From: JACPDH01 sp041671505 | Lineage (GTDB): Bacteria > Acidobacteriota > Thermoanaerobaculia > Gp7-AA8 | DNA: 64,000 nt | NCBI GenBank assembly: GCA_041671505.1 | Contig: JBAZBK010000005.1 | Coordinates: forward strand, 62,001 to 126,000 | Direction: 5' to 3' | Translations under genes and position numbers: made by a program | Notes under the pieces: generated by a model | The model's database searches: none | The model's input: only the letters and a program-made list of their open reading frames with translations | Told to the model about the DNA's origin: nothing | Shown: positions 16,139 to 26,069 of the stretch, one piece after another | How the letters are laid out: the number at the start of each line of letters is the position of its first letter | Position numbering within the stretch: the first letter of the stretch is position 1

Positions 16139-16864
16139 ATGCCGGGATTCCGCGAGCTCGACGCCGACAGGATCGTGCTGACCCTGGAACAGCTGTCCCG
16201 AAGGATTCAGGAGCGATTTCCTGGCTCGAGCCTCGCCGCCGTGAGCCGCGAGCTTCTCGATTTCGGCCGCGAGATCGAAGGCCGCCTCCAGCAGCTCACG
16301 CGGCCGAACTGGCCGATACGCGCGCTTGCCGCCTTCGCCGCGGTTCTCGTACTCGTGCTGGTCGGCATCGGGATCGTCACGATCCGCGTCTCGCCGCACG
16401 TGCAGGGAATCACCGACCTCGCCCAGGGGATCGAGTCGGCGATCAACGACGTGATCTTTCTCGGGATCGGACTCTTCTTCCTGCTGACGATCGAGGCACG
16501 CATCAAGCGCCGCGTCGCCCTGAAGGCGCTCCACGAGCTCCGGAGCATCGCCCACATCGTCGACATGCACCAGCTGACGAAGGATCCCGAGCAGGTGCTC
16601 AACCCCGGGATGGGCCGGACGGAGTCGTCGCCTGCCCGCGCGATGTCGCGTTTCGAGCTCACCCGCTACCTCGACTACTGCTCCGAGCTGCTGTCCCTCG
16701 TCGGAAAGCTCGCGTCGCTGCATGCGCAGTACCTCCCCGACCCGGTCGTTCTCGACGCGGTGAACGACATCGAAACGCTCAGCGTCGGCCTGTCGAGAAA
16801 GATCTGGCAGAAGATCATGATTCTCGATACCATCGGCGCCGGTTCGGGGCCCGATCAGCGCTGA
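16139..16864 (+). CDS. Two-helix membrane protein of unknown function
   Basis: 241 aa. An amphipathic N-terminal region (about 1-55) precedes two membrane helices (AALAAFAAVLVLVLVGIGIV, about 60-80, and DVIFLGIGLFFLLTI, about 103-117). A cytosolic helical C-terminal region follows, with SRFELTRYLDYCSELLSLVGKL. I do not recognise a named family; membrane proteins of this layout occur as single genes. The start fits the leaderless pattern (TATACT, 6-nt gap). Confidence 0.75.
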   Translation: MPGFRELDADRIVLTLEQLSRRIQERFPGSSLAAVSRELLDFGREIEGRLQQLTRPNWPIRALAAFAAVLVLVLVGIGIVTIRVSPHVQGITDLAQGIESAINDVIFLGIGLFFLLTIEARIKRRVALKALHELRSIAHIVDMHQLTKDPEQVLNPGMGRTESSPARAMSRFELTRYLDYCSELLSLVGKLASLHAQYLPDPVVLDAVNDIETLSVGLSRKIWQKIMILDTIGAGSGPDQR

Positions 16865-16910
16865 AGGCCACTGCCCGCGTCACGGCTCCCGAGCGACTTT
16901 CCTCACACCC

Positions 16911-16930
16911 AAGGAGGCCCGCGGGCCCTC
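16911..16930 (+). other. Shine-Dalgarno-containing hairpin upstream of the proline dehydrogenase gene
   Basis: AAGGAGGCCC pairs with GGGCCCTCC (GGAGGCCCG against CGGGCCCTCC, with a one-base bulge). The strong AAGGAGG is 31 nt before the ATG, too far to be used directly unless the hairpin brings it closer. No in-frame alternative start lies between. Confidence 0.35.
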
Positions 16931-16948
16931 CCCGCGAGCGATCGACAG

Positions 16949-17869
16949 ATGCTCCGTGCCCTTTTCATCTCCCTCTCTGAAAGCAAGTCCCTGCGCAGCT
17001 TCGCCGAGCGCTCGAAGGCAGGACAGCGCGTTTCCCAGCGCTTCATCGCCGGCCTGACACTCGACGACGTCGTCGCGGCGACGAAGACGCTCAACGCCGC
17101 TGGAATGCGGGTCACAATGGACCGTCTCGGCGAATCAGTCGGCAATGCCGATCAGGCGCGCGACGCCGCCGGCACTTACATGCAGCTCCTAGACGCGATC
17201 CAGCGCGAGAAGCTCGATGCCAACGTCAGCGTGAAGCTCACCGGCATCGGTTACGACGTCGACAAGGCGCTCACGCAGAAGCTGGTCGAGGACATGACCG
17301 CCAAAGCGGCGTCGATCGGCAGCTTCGTCCGCGTCGACATGGAAGGCTCGCCTTACACGCAACAGACGATCGACCTGGTCAACGCCGTGTACGCGAAGCC
17401 GGAGTCGAAGGGCGCCGTAGGCATCGTCATCCAGTCGTATCTCTATCGCAGCGAGAAGGATGTCGAGGATCTCTGCGCGAAGGGAATCAGGATCCGTCTC
17501 TGCAAAGGCGCCTACCAGGAGCCGACGTCGATCGCCTTCAAGGACAAGAAGGACGTCGACGCAAATTACGTGAACCTGATGAAGATCATGCTGAAGAGCG
17601 GCGTCTTCCACGGCATCGCGACGCACCACGAGGCGATGATCGACGCGACGGTGCGCTTCGCCCGCGAAGAGAAGATCGACCCGTCGAAGTTCGAGTTCCA
17701 GATGCTCTACGGCATCCGCCGCGACCTGCAGGAGAAGCTCGTGAAGGACGGATGGGGCGTCCGCGTCTACGTGCCGTTCGGGCGCGAGTGGTATCCCTAC
17801 TTCATGCGCCGGCTCGCAGAGCGTCCCGCGAACGTCTTCTTCATCGCGAAGAACTTCTTCCGGCGGTAG
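16949..17869 (+). CDS. Proline dehydrogenase
   Basis: 306 aa, the length of monofunctional bacterial PRODH. The FAD-binding TIM-barrel shows VSVKLTGIGYD, VRVDMEGSPYTQQT, VIQSYLYRSEKD, RIRLCKGAYQEP, GIATHHEAMI and FEFQMLYGIRRD. The diagnostic C-terminal helix reads EWYPYFMRRLAERPANVFFI. It oxidises proline to pyrroline-5-carboxylate and feeds electrons to the quinone pool. No P5C dehydrogenase gene is adjacent. A strong terminator follows. Confidence 0.96.
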   Translation: MLRALFISLSESKSLRSFAERSKAGQRVSQRFIAGLTLDDVVAATKTLNAAGMRVTMDRLGESVGNADQARDAAGTYMQLLDAIQREKLDANVSVKLTGIGYDVDKALTQKLVEDMTAKAASIGSFVRVDMEGSPYTQQTIDLVNAVYAKPESKGAVGIVIQSYLYRSEKDVEDLCAKGIRIRLCKGAYQEPTSIAFKDKKDVDANYVNLMKIMLKSGVFHGIATHHEAMIDATVRFAREEKIDPSKFEFQMLYGIRRDLQEKLVKDGWGVRVYVPFGREWYPYFMRRLAERPANVFFIAKNFFRR

Positions 17870-17889
17870 GCCGCGAGCATCGTTTCGCT

Positions 17890-17917
17890 GAAGGGGCGCG
17901 GTTTTCCGCGCCCTTTC
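17890..17917 (+). terminator. Rho-independent terminator after proline dehydrogenase
   Basis: A 12-bp stem with one G-U pair, GAAGGGGCGCGG/CCGCGCCCTTTC, closes a TTTT loop 21 nt after the stop. The descending arm ends in a CTTTCCGTTT tract. Confidence 0.75.
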
Positions 17918-17956
17918 CGTTTCCGGCCCAAGTTCGCAACGCCACCGCAGGCAGGT

Positions 17957-17977
17957 GCGATCGAAGCGTTCGATCGC
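17957..17977. terminator. Perfect hairpin between convergent proline dehydrogenase and comF-like genes
   Basis: GCGATCGAA, GCG loop, TTCGATCGC: a perfect 9-bp stem followed on the plus strand by CGTTTTA. It lies just beyond the comF-like stop and may act as a second or bidirectional terminator. Confidence 0.5.
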
Positions 17978-17981
17978 CGTT

Positions 17982-18728
17982 TTAGGGCGTCCTCGCCACC
18001 ACGAGCGCGGCGACGCGACGCGCCTTCCTCCTCGTCAGCTCCACGGCGCAGGCGCGGAGAGTCTCGCCAGTCGTGGCGATGTCGTCGACGAGCAGAATGC
18101 TGCGCCCCGCAACTCGCGGATCCGCGAGATACGCACCGCGTGCATTCGCGCGCCGCTGCGCCTTCGGCAGTCCCGCCTGCGACTCCCGCTCCTCGTTCTT
18201 CGCGAGGAGAGTTTCGTCGAGCCGAAGGCCGGCCGCGGACGAAAGCACCGCGCCGAGGAGTCCCGCCTGGTTGAATCCCCGGGCGCGGCGACGAGAGCGG
18301 TGCATCGGCACGGGGACCACGACATCGAAGTCGCGGTCGCCCCTAGCCTCGTAAACCTCGCCGAGCAGCGCACCGAGGTGCCGCGACATAAAGTCGTGGT
18401 TCCGGAACTTGAACGCCTGAAGCAGCTCGGAGAGCCCGTCCTCGTAGAGCCCCCACGCATCGATCCAGTCGAGAGGGGGCGGATCGGCGATGCAGTCCGC
18501 GCAGGTAAACGGCGAGGTTCCGGTGCTGCAGCTCCAGGGGAGGGCGCAACGCTCGCAGCGCGGCGGCACGATGCGAGGGAGCGCACTCCAGCAGCTGTCG
18601 CAGCAGGAGCCGTGACGGTCGCGGAGCGGAAGCTCCCCTGCGCAGACGACACAGGGAGACGGCAGCAAGACGCTGACGATCTCCCGTCCTGCGCGTGCCG
18701 CTGTCCCGATCAATCCCATGCGACGCAT
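17982..18728 (-). CDS. ComF family phosphoribosyltransferase-like protein
   Basis: 248 aa. An N-terminal zinc-binding region holds paired cysteines (PCVVC, CCDSC, CERC, TCADC), followed by a type I PRTase domain with VPVPMHRSRRRARGFNQA and the PRPP loop ILLVDDIATTGETL. This is the ComFC/GntX layout. ComFC takes part in DNA uptake in competent bacteria; homologues in other species are uncharacterised. No other competence gene is adjacent. Start uncertain: ATG at 18728 or 18719 (MRRMG), neither with a clear Shine-Dalgarno. Confidence 0.9.
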   Translation of the reverse strand: MRRMGLIGTAARAGREIVSVLLPSPCVVCAGELPLRDRHGSCCDSCWSALPRIVPPRCERCALPWSCSTGTSPFTCADCIADPPPLDWIDAWGLYEDGLSELLQAFKFRNHDFMSRHLGALLGEVYEARGDRDFDVVVPVPMHRSRRRARGFNQAGLLGAVLSSAAGLRLDETLLAKNEERESQAGLPKAQRRANARGAYLADPRVAGRSILLVDDIATTGETLRACAVELTRRKARRVAALVVARTP

Positions 18729-18943
18729 TGTGCCATTCCGGAGGCGCGCATGCTCCCCCCGGCCGGAACCTGAGAGGGCCCCGGCGCGTATTGCCTTCGT
18801 TGACATCGCGTCACCGGTGAATCCGGGAGCGAACAGAAAAACAAGCGATCAGCGGGGCTCGCCTCGAGAGGCCACCCCGGATCCGATAGAAAGGAATGCC
18901 ACGGTGAGGCCTTCTGACTCCTCGCTTTCGTCCTCCCGTTTGC

Positions 18944-18949
18944 TAATAT
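18944..18949 (+). promoter_or_regulatory. Extended -10 (TGC-TAATAT) 8 nt before the outer-membrane protein ATG
   Basis: GTTTGCTAATATTCCGACCC; the hexamer ends 8 nt before the ATG at 18958, with no Shine-Dalgarno. The rest of the 229-nt divergent region from comF shows no other element. Confidence 0.5.
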
Positions 18950-18957
18950 TCCGACCC

Positions 18958-19470
18958 ATGATCAAGCGGCTCGCAGCCATCGCCTTCCTCGTTGCACTTC
19001 CCGTCGTCGTTCAGGCCCAGGCGACCTCGTCGGTCGGAATGTCGTTCGGAATCGCCGAGCCCACCGCGGACGGGCTCGACTTCAACCTCGAAGACTCCGC
19101 GCTCGAGATCTACTACCAGGTTCCGCTCGACGAAGGGACCAGCCTGAAGCTCAAGTACGGCACGCTCGAATCGGCGCTCGACATCGAGGGCACCAAAGGA
19201 ACGGGCGACTTCCAGTATCTCGACCTGCTCGTCGCGTACGAATTCGACGAGAGCTTCGGCAAGAGCTCGATGTTCGCAGGCATCGGAATGTATCGCCAGG
19301 AGATCGGCGACCTCGACGAGAGCGACTACGGATTCAATGCGGGAGTGAACGCCACGTTCCCGGTGACGCGACGCTTCGCGCTGACGAGCGAGCTCTCGTA
19401 CCACTACGCGCACTTCGCGTCCGAAACCGGATTCCTCATCCTGTCGGGCGGCGTAGCGATCAACTTCTGA
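18958..19470 (+). CDS. Small outer-membrane beta-barrel protein
   Basis: 170 aa with a signal peptide (MIKRLAAIAFLVALPVVVQAQA). The mature part alternates polar and hydrophobic residues with turns (SVGMSFGIAEPTADG, LKLKYGTLES, QYLDLLVAYEFDESFG, FAGIGMYRQEIGD), ending in a terminal aromatic (GGVAINF), the signal for BAM insertion. This is the pattern of eight-stranded OmpA/OmpW-type barrels. Function unknown. The last 11 nt overlap the convergent trmB gene. Confidence 0.8.
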   Translation: MIKRLAAIAFLVALPVVVQAQATSSVGMSFGIAEPTADGLDFNLEDSALEIYYQVPLDEGTSLKLKYGTLESALDIEGTKGTGDFQYLDLLVAYEFDESFGKSSMFAGIGMYRQEIGDLDESDYGFNAGVNATFPVTRRFALTSELSYHYAHFASETGFLILSGGVAINF

Positions 19471-20080
19471 CGCGGAAGCGCACCTCGTAGATCGGCCGTC
19501 CCTCGACGCGGTACTTCGCCTCGTAATTCGTCCGAGGGAGCGAGTCGAGGGCGTTCCGGTCTTCGGTCGCGAAATAGTGCATGAGCACTTCGCGCCCGGC
19601 CATGAACGCTTCCTCATGGTCGCTGACGTAGACACCGAGCGCATCGGGTCGCATCGCTTTCACGAGGAGCTCGGCGATCTCGGGTCGAACCAGCCGCCGG
19701 CGCTGCTCCCGCTTTCGCGGCCACGGGTCGGGAAAGTAGATGTGCACCTCGGAGAGCGAGTGGTCGGGGATCAGCTCGCCGAGCACGCGAAGCGCGTCGT
19801 GGTTGACGATCCGGGTGTTCGGCAGCGCGGCCCGCGTCAGGCGCTTCTCGATGACGCGGTAGTAGTGGAGGCTCTTCTCGATCCCGAGGAAATTCACCTC
19901 GGGACGCGCAGCGCCGGAACTGAGCAGCCAGCGCCCTTTGCCGGAACCGATTTCGAGTGCGACCGGATTCGCGTTTCCGAAGAGCGCCCGAAAATCGAAG
20001 CGTTCGAAACCCGTGAACCTGGGGTTGATCCCGAACGCGATCGGCGACTCCGCTATCGTCTCGTTCCCGCTTTCCCGCAT
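19460..20080 (-). CDS. trmB: tRNA (guanine-N7-)-methyltransferase
   Basis: 206 aa. SAM motif I is LEIGSGKGR (42-50); FLGIEKSLHYY follows. The family signature YFPDPWPRKREQRRRL is complete. It forms m7G46 in the variable loop of tRNAs. It is convergent with, and overlaps by 11 nt, the outer-membrane gene. Confidence 0.96.
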   Translation of the reverse strand: MRESGNETIAESPIAFGINPRFTGFERFDFRALFGNANPVALEIGSGKGRWLLSSGAARPEVNFLGIEKSLHYYRVIEKRLTRAALPNTRIVNHDALRVLGELIPDHSLSEVHIYFPDPWPRKREQRRRLVRPEIAELLVKAMRPDALGVYVSDHEEAFMAGREVLMHYFATEDRNALDSLPRTNYEAKYRVEGRPIYEVRFRVRS

Positions 20081-20112
20081 CGCCCTGTCTCTGCCTCTGT
20101 GCGGCTCTGATT

Positions 20113-20118
20113 TACAAT
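20113..20118 (+). promoter_or_regulatory. -10 element (TACAAT) 9 nt before the methyltransferase GTG
   Basis: GATTTACAATGCGCGCC ends 9 nt before the GTG at 20128, with no Shine-Dalgarno. An ATG within the hexamer (CAATGC) is out of frame. Confidence 0.5.
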
Positions 20119-20127
20119 GCGCGCCGC

Positions 20128-20904
20128 GTGAACCCTGCGAAGGCGATCTACCACAAGTTCATTCCCGAATCGCTCCGGAATCCGCTCGGGATGGCACGGC
20201 GCCGCTTCGCCGATCGCCTTGTGCGCAGTTCGCATGGATCTCCCCTTCCTCCCGCCGAGCTTCTCCTGAAGGTGCAGATGACGCCGTTCGTCCAGGAGTT
20301 CATCACGATCGGAGATCGTTCCGCGGCCTCGATCCGCGAGGCGCTGGGAGCTTCAGTACCGGCACGCGCCCGGGTGCTCGACTTCGGCTGCGGCTGTGGA
20401 AGGACGCTCCTGCCTCTGTCGAGCGCGACTGCGTGGGAGTTGTACGGTTGCGACGTCGACGCGCCCGCGGTCGAGTGGCTGGGACGGGCGCTCGCGCCGT
20501 CGAGCATCCGCGTGAACGGCACGAGCCCCCCGCTTCCCTTCGCTGATGCGTCGTTCGATGCGGTCTACGCGGTCTCGGTCTTCACCTGCTTCTCGCGCGA
20601 CGAACAGCGCGCATGGAGTGCGGAGCTCGCGCGCGTACTCGTGCCGGACGGCCTCGCGGCGATCACGACGATGGGGCCGGGAGTGATCGAGAACTTTCCC
20701 GCGCACGTCAATCCTGCGAATCGCGCCACGTTGCGCGACGAAGGGTTCCTTTTCATCGCCAACACGAGCGCGTTCAACGCGCGCGCGGCGTTCCACACGC
20801 CCGGCGGGCTTGCCAGGCTCCTGTCGCCCGAATTCGATCTCTGGCAGCATCTCGAGCGCGGTCTCGACGGCTTCCAGGACCTCACGCTGTTCGTGAAGCG
20901 ATGA
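20128..20904 (+). CDS. Class I SAM-dependent methyltransferase
   Basis: 258 aa. Motif I is ARVLDFGCGCGRTL (about 81-94), with YGCDVD as the ribose-binding acidic strand and PFADASFDAVYAVSVF as motifs II and III. The C-terminal part has no diagnostic substrate motif. GTG start chosen from the -10 spacing. Substrate unknown; it is followed by gatB but has its own promoter-like TATAAT boundary. Confidence 0.85.
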   Translation: MNPAKAIYHKFIPESLRNPLGMARRRFADRLVRSSHGSPLPPAELLLKVQMTPFVQEFITIGDRSAASIREALGASVPARARVLDFGCGCGRTLLPLSSATAWELYGCDVDAPAVEWLGRALAPSSIRVNGTSPPLPFADASFDAVYAVSVFTCFSRDEQRAWSAELARVLVPDGLAAITTMGPGVIENFPAHVNPANRATLRDEGFLFIANTSAFNARAAFHTPGGLARLLSPEFDLWQHLERGLDGFQDLTLFVKR

Positions 20905-20958
20905 AGCCAGCGCCCTGGGCCCGCGATCGCGTGCGCCTGCGTCCGATCGCCCGGTTGC

Positions 20959-20964
20959 TATAAT
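20959..20964 (+). promoter_or_regulatory. Extended -10 (TGC-TATAAT) 9 nt before the gatB ATG
   Basis: GGTTGCTATAATCCCGGCGCC: a consensus extended -10 ending 9 nt before the ATG at 20974, without a Shine-Dalgarno. Confidence 0.65.
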
Positions 20965-20973
20965 CCCGGCGCC

Positions 20974-22413
<1,440 letters not shown>

Positions 22414-22428
22414 GGGAAGAGAGCGCTC

Positions 22429-23637
22429 ATGGACTACAAGGGACTTCTGCGGCAGATCGAGATCACGATCCGCGAGATCGATTCATCGGAAGAGGCGGCG
22501 TCGACGATTTCGAACGTCGCGCGAACCGTCATCAAGAACTTCCGCGAACAGCTCGGGCTGAGCGGAAGCCGGCTCTACGTCCTCCGCGATGATCAGTACG
22601 AGCTCGTGCAGCGCGTCGGCACCTCCTCGCAACAGGAGGTCGGCATCCACGTTCCCGCCGACTACGCGCCGATCGCCGCCGCGATCGAGAACGGCGTCAT
22701 TCTCATGGAGCCGAACGATCCCGCGGTCGACCCGGTGCTCGAGAAGCGGCTCGGCGCGCGACGCTTCGCGGCGATCGCCGTCGGCGACAACGACGAGTAC
22801 ATCGTCAGCTTCAACGTCTCCCCCGAGGCGCGGCGCGATGACGTGCTCTTCTCGCTCAGCATGATCCGGCATGCGATCTCGCAGAAGCTTCGCGAGAAGA
22901 GGTTCGAGACGATCCTCGCCGAGGCGCAGCGCATCCAGCATTCGATTCTGCCGCAGCGCCCCCCGGTGCATCCCGGCTACGAGATCTTCGGCAAGACGAT
23001 CCCCGCCGAGACGGTCAGCGGCGATTTCTACGACTTCATCCAGGTCTCGAACAGCACGCTGGGCCTCGCCATCGCCGACGGCACGGGCCATGGCCTCACC
23101 GCGGCCCTCGTGGTCCGCGACGTTCACATGGGACTGCGGATGGGCGTCGACCGCGACTTCAAGATCGGTCGCACGCTGCAGAAGCTGAACCAGATCATCC
23201 ACCGGTCGCGAATGTCGACGAAGTTCGTGTCGCTCTTCTACGGCGAGCTCGAGACGAACGGCACGTTCATCTACAGCAACGCCGGGCACAACCCGCCGTT
23301 CCTTCTCCTCAAGCAGAACCGCGTCGAAATGCTGCGCCACGGCGGGACGATCCTCGGGCCGACGCCCGACGCGACCTATCAGCGCGGCTACGTCTACCTC
23401 GAGCCGGGAGATCTCCTCTGCCTCTATACAGACGGCATCATCGAGGCGCACGACAAGCAGGATCGCGAGTTCGGCACCGACCGGCTGATCAAGATGGTGA
23501 GGCGGAACCGCGACCTCAGCGCGCAGGAAATCGCGCGCAGCGTCCTCCAGGCGACGACCGACTGGGCCCGCGGCCAGGATATGGACGACCGCACGATCGT
23601 CATCGTCAAGGCGACGGCGGAGCTGAAGAACGAGTAG
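22429..23637 (+). CDS. PP2C-type (SpoIIE/RsbU-like) serine phosphatase with N-terminal GAF-like domain
   Basis: 402 aa. Residues 1-165 form a GAF-like sensor region (DDQYELVQRVGTSSQQEV, FAAIAVGDNDEYIVSF). After a coiled linker (LREKRFETILAEAQRIQHSILPQ), residues 185-395 are a SpoIIE phosphatase with metal ligands in SGDFYDF, IADGTGHGLTAAL and DGIIEAHD, and a terminal MDDRTIVIV. Such proteins dephosphorylate anti-sigma antagonists in partner-switching. No RsbV/RsbW gene is adjacent. The Shine-Dalgarno is GAGGGAAGAGAG, 15 nt after the gatB stop, so it may be co-transcribed with gatB. Confidence 0.9.
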   Translation: MDYKGLLRQIEITIREIDSSEEAASTISNVARTVIKNFREQLGLSGSRLYVLRDDQYELVQRVGTSSQQEVGIHVPADYAPIAAAIENGVILMEPNDPAVDPVLEKRLGARRFAAIAVGDNDEYIVSFNVSPEARRDDVLFSLSMIRHAISQKLREKRFETILAEAQRIQHSILPQRPPVHPGYEIFGKTIPAETVSGDFYDFIQVSNSTLGLAIADGTGHGLTAALVVRDVHMGLRMGVDRDFKIGRTLQKLNQIIHRSRMSTKFVSLFYGELETNGTFIYSNAGHNPPFLLLKQNRVEMLRHGGTILGPTPDATYQRGYVYLEPGDLLCLYTDGIIEAHDKQDREFGTDRLIKMVRRNRDLSAQEIARSVLQATTDWARGQDMDDRTIVIVKATAELKNE

Positions 23638-23646
23638 AAGCGGGTT

Positions 23647-23814
23647 AGAGGTCAAAGGTCATAGGTCAAAGCAGGCAAAGGCCAGCTCTTGTAGGGGCGA
23701 CGCGGTGCGTCGCCCCTCCTGTTTCTGCGTCAAATGAAACGGGGGACGCATCGCGTCGCCCCTACGAAACCTGCCTGCGTTGACCTATGACCTATGACCT
23801 ATGACCTTTGACCT
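23647..23814. repeat. Nested long inverted repeat with heptamer units, between convergent genes
   Basis: The outer arms are built from 7-nt units. The right arm (23780-23814) reads TTGACCT, three ATGACCT and TTGACCT; the left arm (23647-23676) is its complement minus two units and shares GCAGGC/GCCTGC. Inside lie arms of about 30 nt, each containing GGGGCGACGC/GCGTCGCCCC-type hairpins, with GTAGGGGCGACGC facing GCGTCGCCCCTAC. The whole could fold into a large cruciform. It fills the gap between the SpoIIE phosphatase and the phosphodiesterase-like gene, ending at the latter's stop codon. Confidence 0.85.
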
Positions 23815-23815
23815 G

Positions 23816-25972
23816 CTACTTCAGCACTTCCCCATCCAGCTTGTACGGCGCCTTGACGTTGAGGTAGTCGAGCACGGTCGGGTAGATGTCGGCGATGTAC
23901 GGCTCGCGGCCCGTGGCGAGCTTTCTGTTGTAGAAGAAGATGCCGCGCACGAGGCGCGGGTCGACGGAGCAGTGATCGCCGCTCCAGGTTCTGGCGTTGG
24001 TGGAGAAGAGGTCTTTCTGGATTCCGCCTAACGACGTCTGCCACGACACGCGATATCCGGCGTTGTTGGCGGCGAAGAGGTCGGGGATCATGTTCGGATC
24101 GAACTCCCGGTAGATTTCCTCGCGCGTCACGACGCGCGACACGGGATGCTCTCCCGTCTCTTCGTCGACGAGCGCCTCGAGTCCCGCCTTGATCTCCTTC
24201 TTGATCGCCTCCGCCTCCGCGGGGTCGACGATGCCCTGAGCCTCGCGACCTTTGAGGTTGATGTAGATGTTGCCGAGCCCGAGGGCGTAAGCCTTCGTCT
24301 TCGACCAGTCGACGTTCTCCCAGAACTCGCCATGATCGAAGAGAACCTCGAGATTCCGTTCTTTCGCCTCGACTCCCGTCTTCACGGCGAGGTAGCCGTG
24401 TTGCGCGAGCCAGGTGTTGTAGTTGATGGAGCGTCGCCAGGTCGCAAAGCCGTGGTCCGACATGACGATCAGTGCAGCGTCCTGCTCGTCCGCGGCCTTC
24501 ATCGCGTCGCCTACGATCGCGTCCATGAGCTGGTAGCTGCGGAGCACCGCGTCTCCCCACACTTTCGCCTTCTCCGCGTCGTACGCCGGATGCTTCTCGT
24601 CCATCAGGCGCCACATCACGTGCGCGACGCGGTCGGGGAACTCGAACTGCTGGATGAAGAGATCGTCGTCGCCTTTCAGGAAGTCGTCGTACATCCTCCT
24701 GAACTGCTTGACGGTCCACTGCATGTCGTCCCAGAACATCTGCTCGTTCGAGAAGCCTTCGGAGATCGCCCAGGTGTCGATCTGCCAGCCCATCGTCTTG
24801 TACGGGCCGTACTGCTTCGCGAGCTCCTTCGCCCAGGGATACGGCGCGGTGATGTGGAAGCCGGGGGGCAGGCTCGCCGGATCGAAATTGATCGGCGAGA
24901 GGTAAAGCTTCACCTCCGGCGACGACTCCATCAGGAAGAAGCGGCTAACGCCATGTGCCTTGACGATCGGGTTGAATTCGAATTCGAGATGCGCCCAGTC
25001 GCTCCACTCTCCCGGCTTCAGCGTGATCGTCTGCCCCGAGACCCCGATCAACACCGAGTCGCGAGCCTCCGCGACCGTGATCGTCATCGGGCACTTGATG
25101 AACGGCGGGTTGCCGAAGAGCTTGTTAGGCGGCCCGACGATCTCCGTATTGATCACTCCCCGGTTGTCCTCGAGCTGCACGACCTCGATCGAGAACTCGT
25201 TCGTATGCCCCCCTTTGTTGAAGTTCAACTCGGAGGTGAAATAGAACGGCTTCCCGACGCGGCCCGACAGGTCCGGGACGCCCAGCCCCGAGAGGAGATG
25301 CCCCCCTTCGAACTCGTTCGCGGGAAACGTCACGGGGATCTGAATGACGCGGGCCTTCAAACCCGCCTTCGAAACGACCTCCCACATCGGGATTCCCTGA
25401 CGCCGGTTGACGACGCCCGGGCGGGTGTCGGGAATGTACTTGTGAACTGCCCAGTATCCGGCGCCGCCGAGCACGATCGCGAATGCTGCGCTCGCGCCCC
25501 AGGCGACCCGCTTGTTCCGTACGGCCAGGAGCGCGAGCCGCGCGATGATGAGGCCGAGGACGAATGCTGCCGCCGCGCCGGCGTACCTGTTGTTCCTCCC
25601 AAGACCGAGCGGCTCGACCGTCTCGTCGAACGCAGCGAAGACCGGTAGATAGGTCTTCGGGTCACGACGGAGAAAGTCGAAGATCCCGGTCCGTCCCGGA
25701 TCGATGCCGGTGGTGAACGTCGACCAGGAGACCGGGGTCTGCGCAGGCAGAGTCGGGAGCAGCGGGCGGAACGTCCCCTGGGCGCGAAGCTTCGCGAGGT
25801 TCGGGAGCTTCCCCTCGTTCATCCACTTCTCGGTGTAGGCGGCGTCAACCCCGTCGAAGCCGACGACGATCATCCGCGGGTGCTTGCGCTGCGACTGCGA
25901 GTGCGTCGCGGAGAGCAGCAGAACGACAGTGAGCGTCGCGAGGACGCACTTGCGCCACAGGGCGTTGGACAT
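23816..25972 (-). CDS. Alkaline-phosphatase-superfamily (type I phosphodiesterase-like) membrane-anchored protein
   Basis: 718 aa. A signal/anchor (CVLATLTVVLLLSATHS) is followed by the superfamily N-terminal motif VVGFDGVDAAY (Asp40) and a nucleophile region LPAQTPVSWSTFTTG (Thr79/Ser82), then later SDHGF metal ligands. Two more hydrophobic helices (about 131-150 and 157-178) interrupt the catalytic domain just after the nucleophile, unlike simple NPP-type enzymes. An insertion of some 200 residues precedes the second half. Predicted periplasmic hydrolase or transferase acting on phospho-diesters or -monoesters; substrate unknown. GAGG lies 7 nt before the ATG. Confidence 0.85.
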   Translation of the reverse strand: MSNALWRKCVLATLTVVLLLSATHSQSQRKHPRMIVVGFDGVDAAYTEKWMNEGKLPNLAKLRAQGTFRPLLPTLPAQTPVSWSTFTTGIDPGRTGIFDFLRRDPKTYLPVFAAFDETVEPLGLGRNNRYAGAAAAFVLGLIIARLALLAVRNKRVAWGASAAFAIVLGGAGYWAVHKYIPDTRPGVVNRRQGIPMWEVVSKAGLKARVIQIPVTFPANEFEGGHLLSGLGVPDLSGRVGKPFYFTSELNFNKGGHTNEFSIEVVQLEDNRGVINTEIVGPPNKLFGNPPFIKCPMTITVAEARDSVLIGVSGQTITLKPGEWSDWAHLEFEFNPIVKAHGVSRFFLMESSPEVKLYLSPINFDPASLPPGFHITAPYPWAKELAKQYGPYKTMGWQIDTWAISEGFSNEQMFWDDMQWTVKQFRRMYDDFLKGDDDLFIQQFEFPDRVAHVMWRLMDEKHPAYDAEKAKVWGDAVLRSYQLMDAIVGDAMKAADEQDAALIVMSDHGFATWRRSINYNTWLAQHGYLAVKTGVEAKERNLEVLFDHGEFWENVDWSKTKAYALGLGNIYINLKGREAQGIVDPAEAEAIKKEIKAGLEALVDEETGEHPVSRVVTREEIYREFDPNMIPDLFAANNAGYRVSWQTSLGGIQKDLFSTNARTWSGDHCSVDPRLVRGIFFYNRKLATGREPYIADIYPTVLDYLNVKAPYKLDGEVLK

Positions 25973-26012
25973 CGGTTACCTCGGTTTCGTTTCGGACGAT
26001 AAAAACGCCGGA

Positions 26013-26018
26013 ATCATA
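26013..26018 (-). promoter_or_regulatory. -10 element (TATGAT) for the phosphodiesterase-like gene
   Basis: On the minus strand GTGTATGATTCC, an extended -10, predicts a leader of about 35 nt that includes the GAGG Shine-Dalgarno before the ATG at 25972. Confidence 0.4.
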
Positions 26019-26029
26019 CACGGGGTCCG

Positions 26030-26035
26030 TACAAT
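26030..26035 (+). promoter_or_regulatory. -10 element (TACAAT) for the substrate-binding lipoprotein
   Basis: GTCCGTACAATGCCGC ends 34 nt before the ATG at 26070. Unlike most genes here, this one keeps a leader and a strong GGAGG Shine-Dalgarno. Confidence 0.5.
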
Positions 26036-26069
26036 GCCGCGGACACAACGTGGTCTGGCCGGAGGAAAC

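Noticed and set aside
23647..23814. Heptamer arrays looked at as a possible CRISPR
   Set aside because: Units are 7 nt with no spacers and no cas genes; they form inverted-repeat arms.
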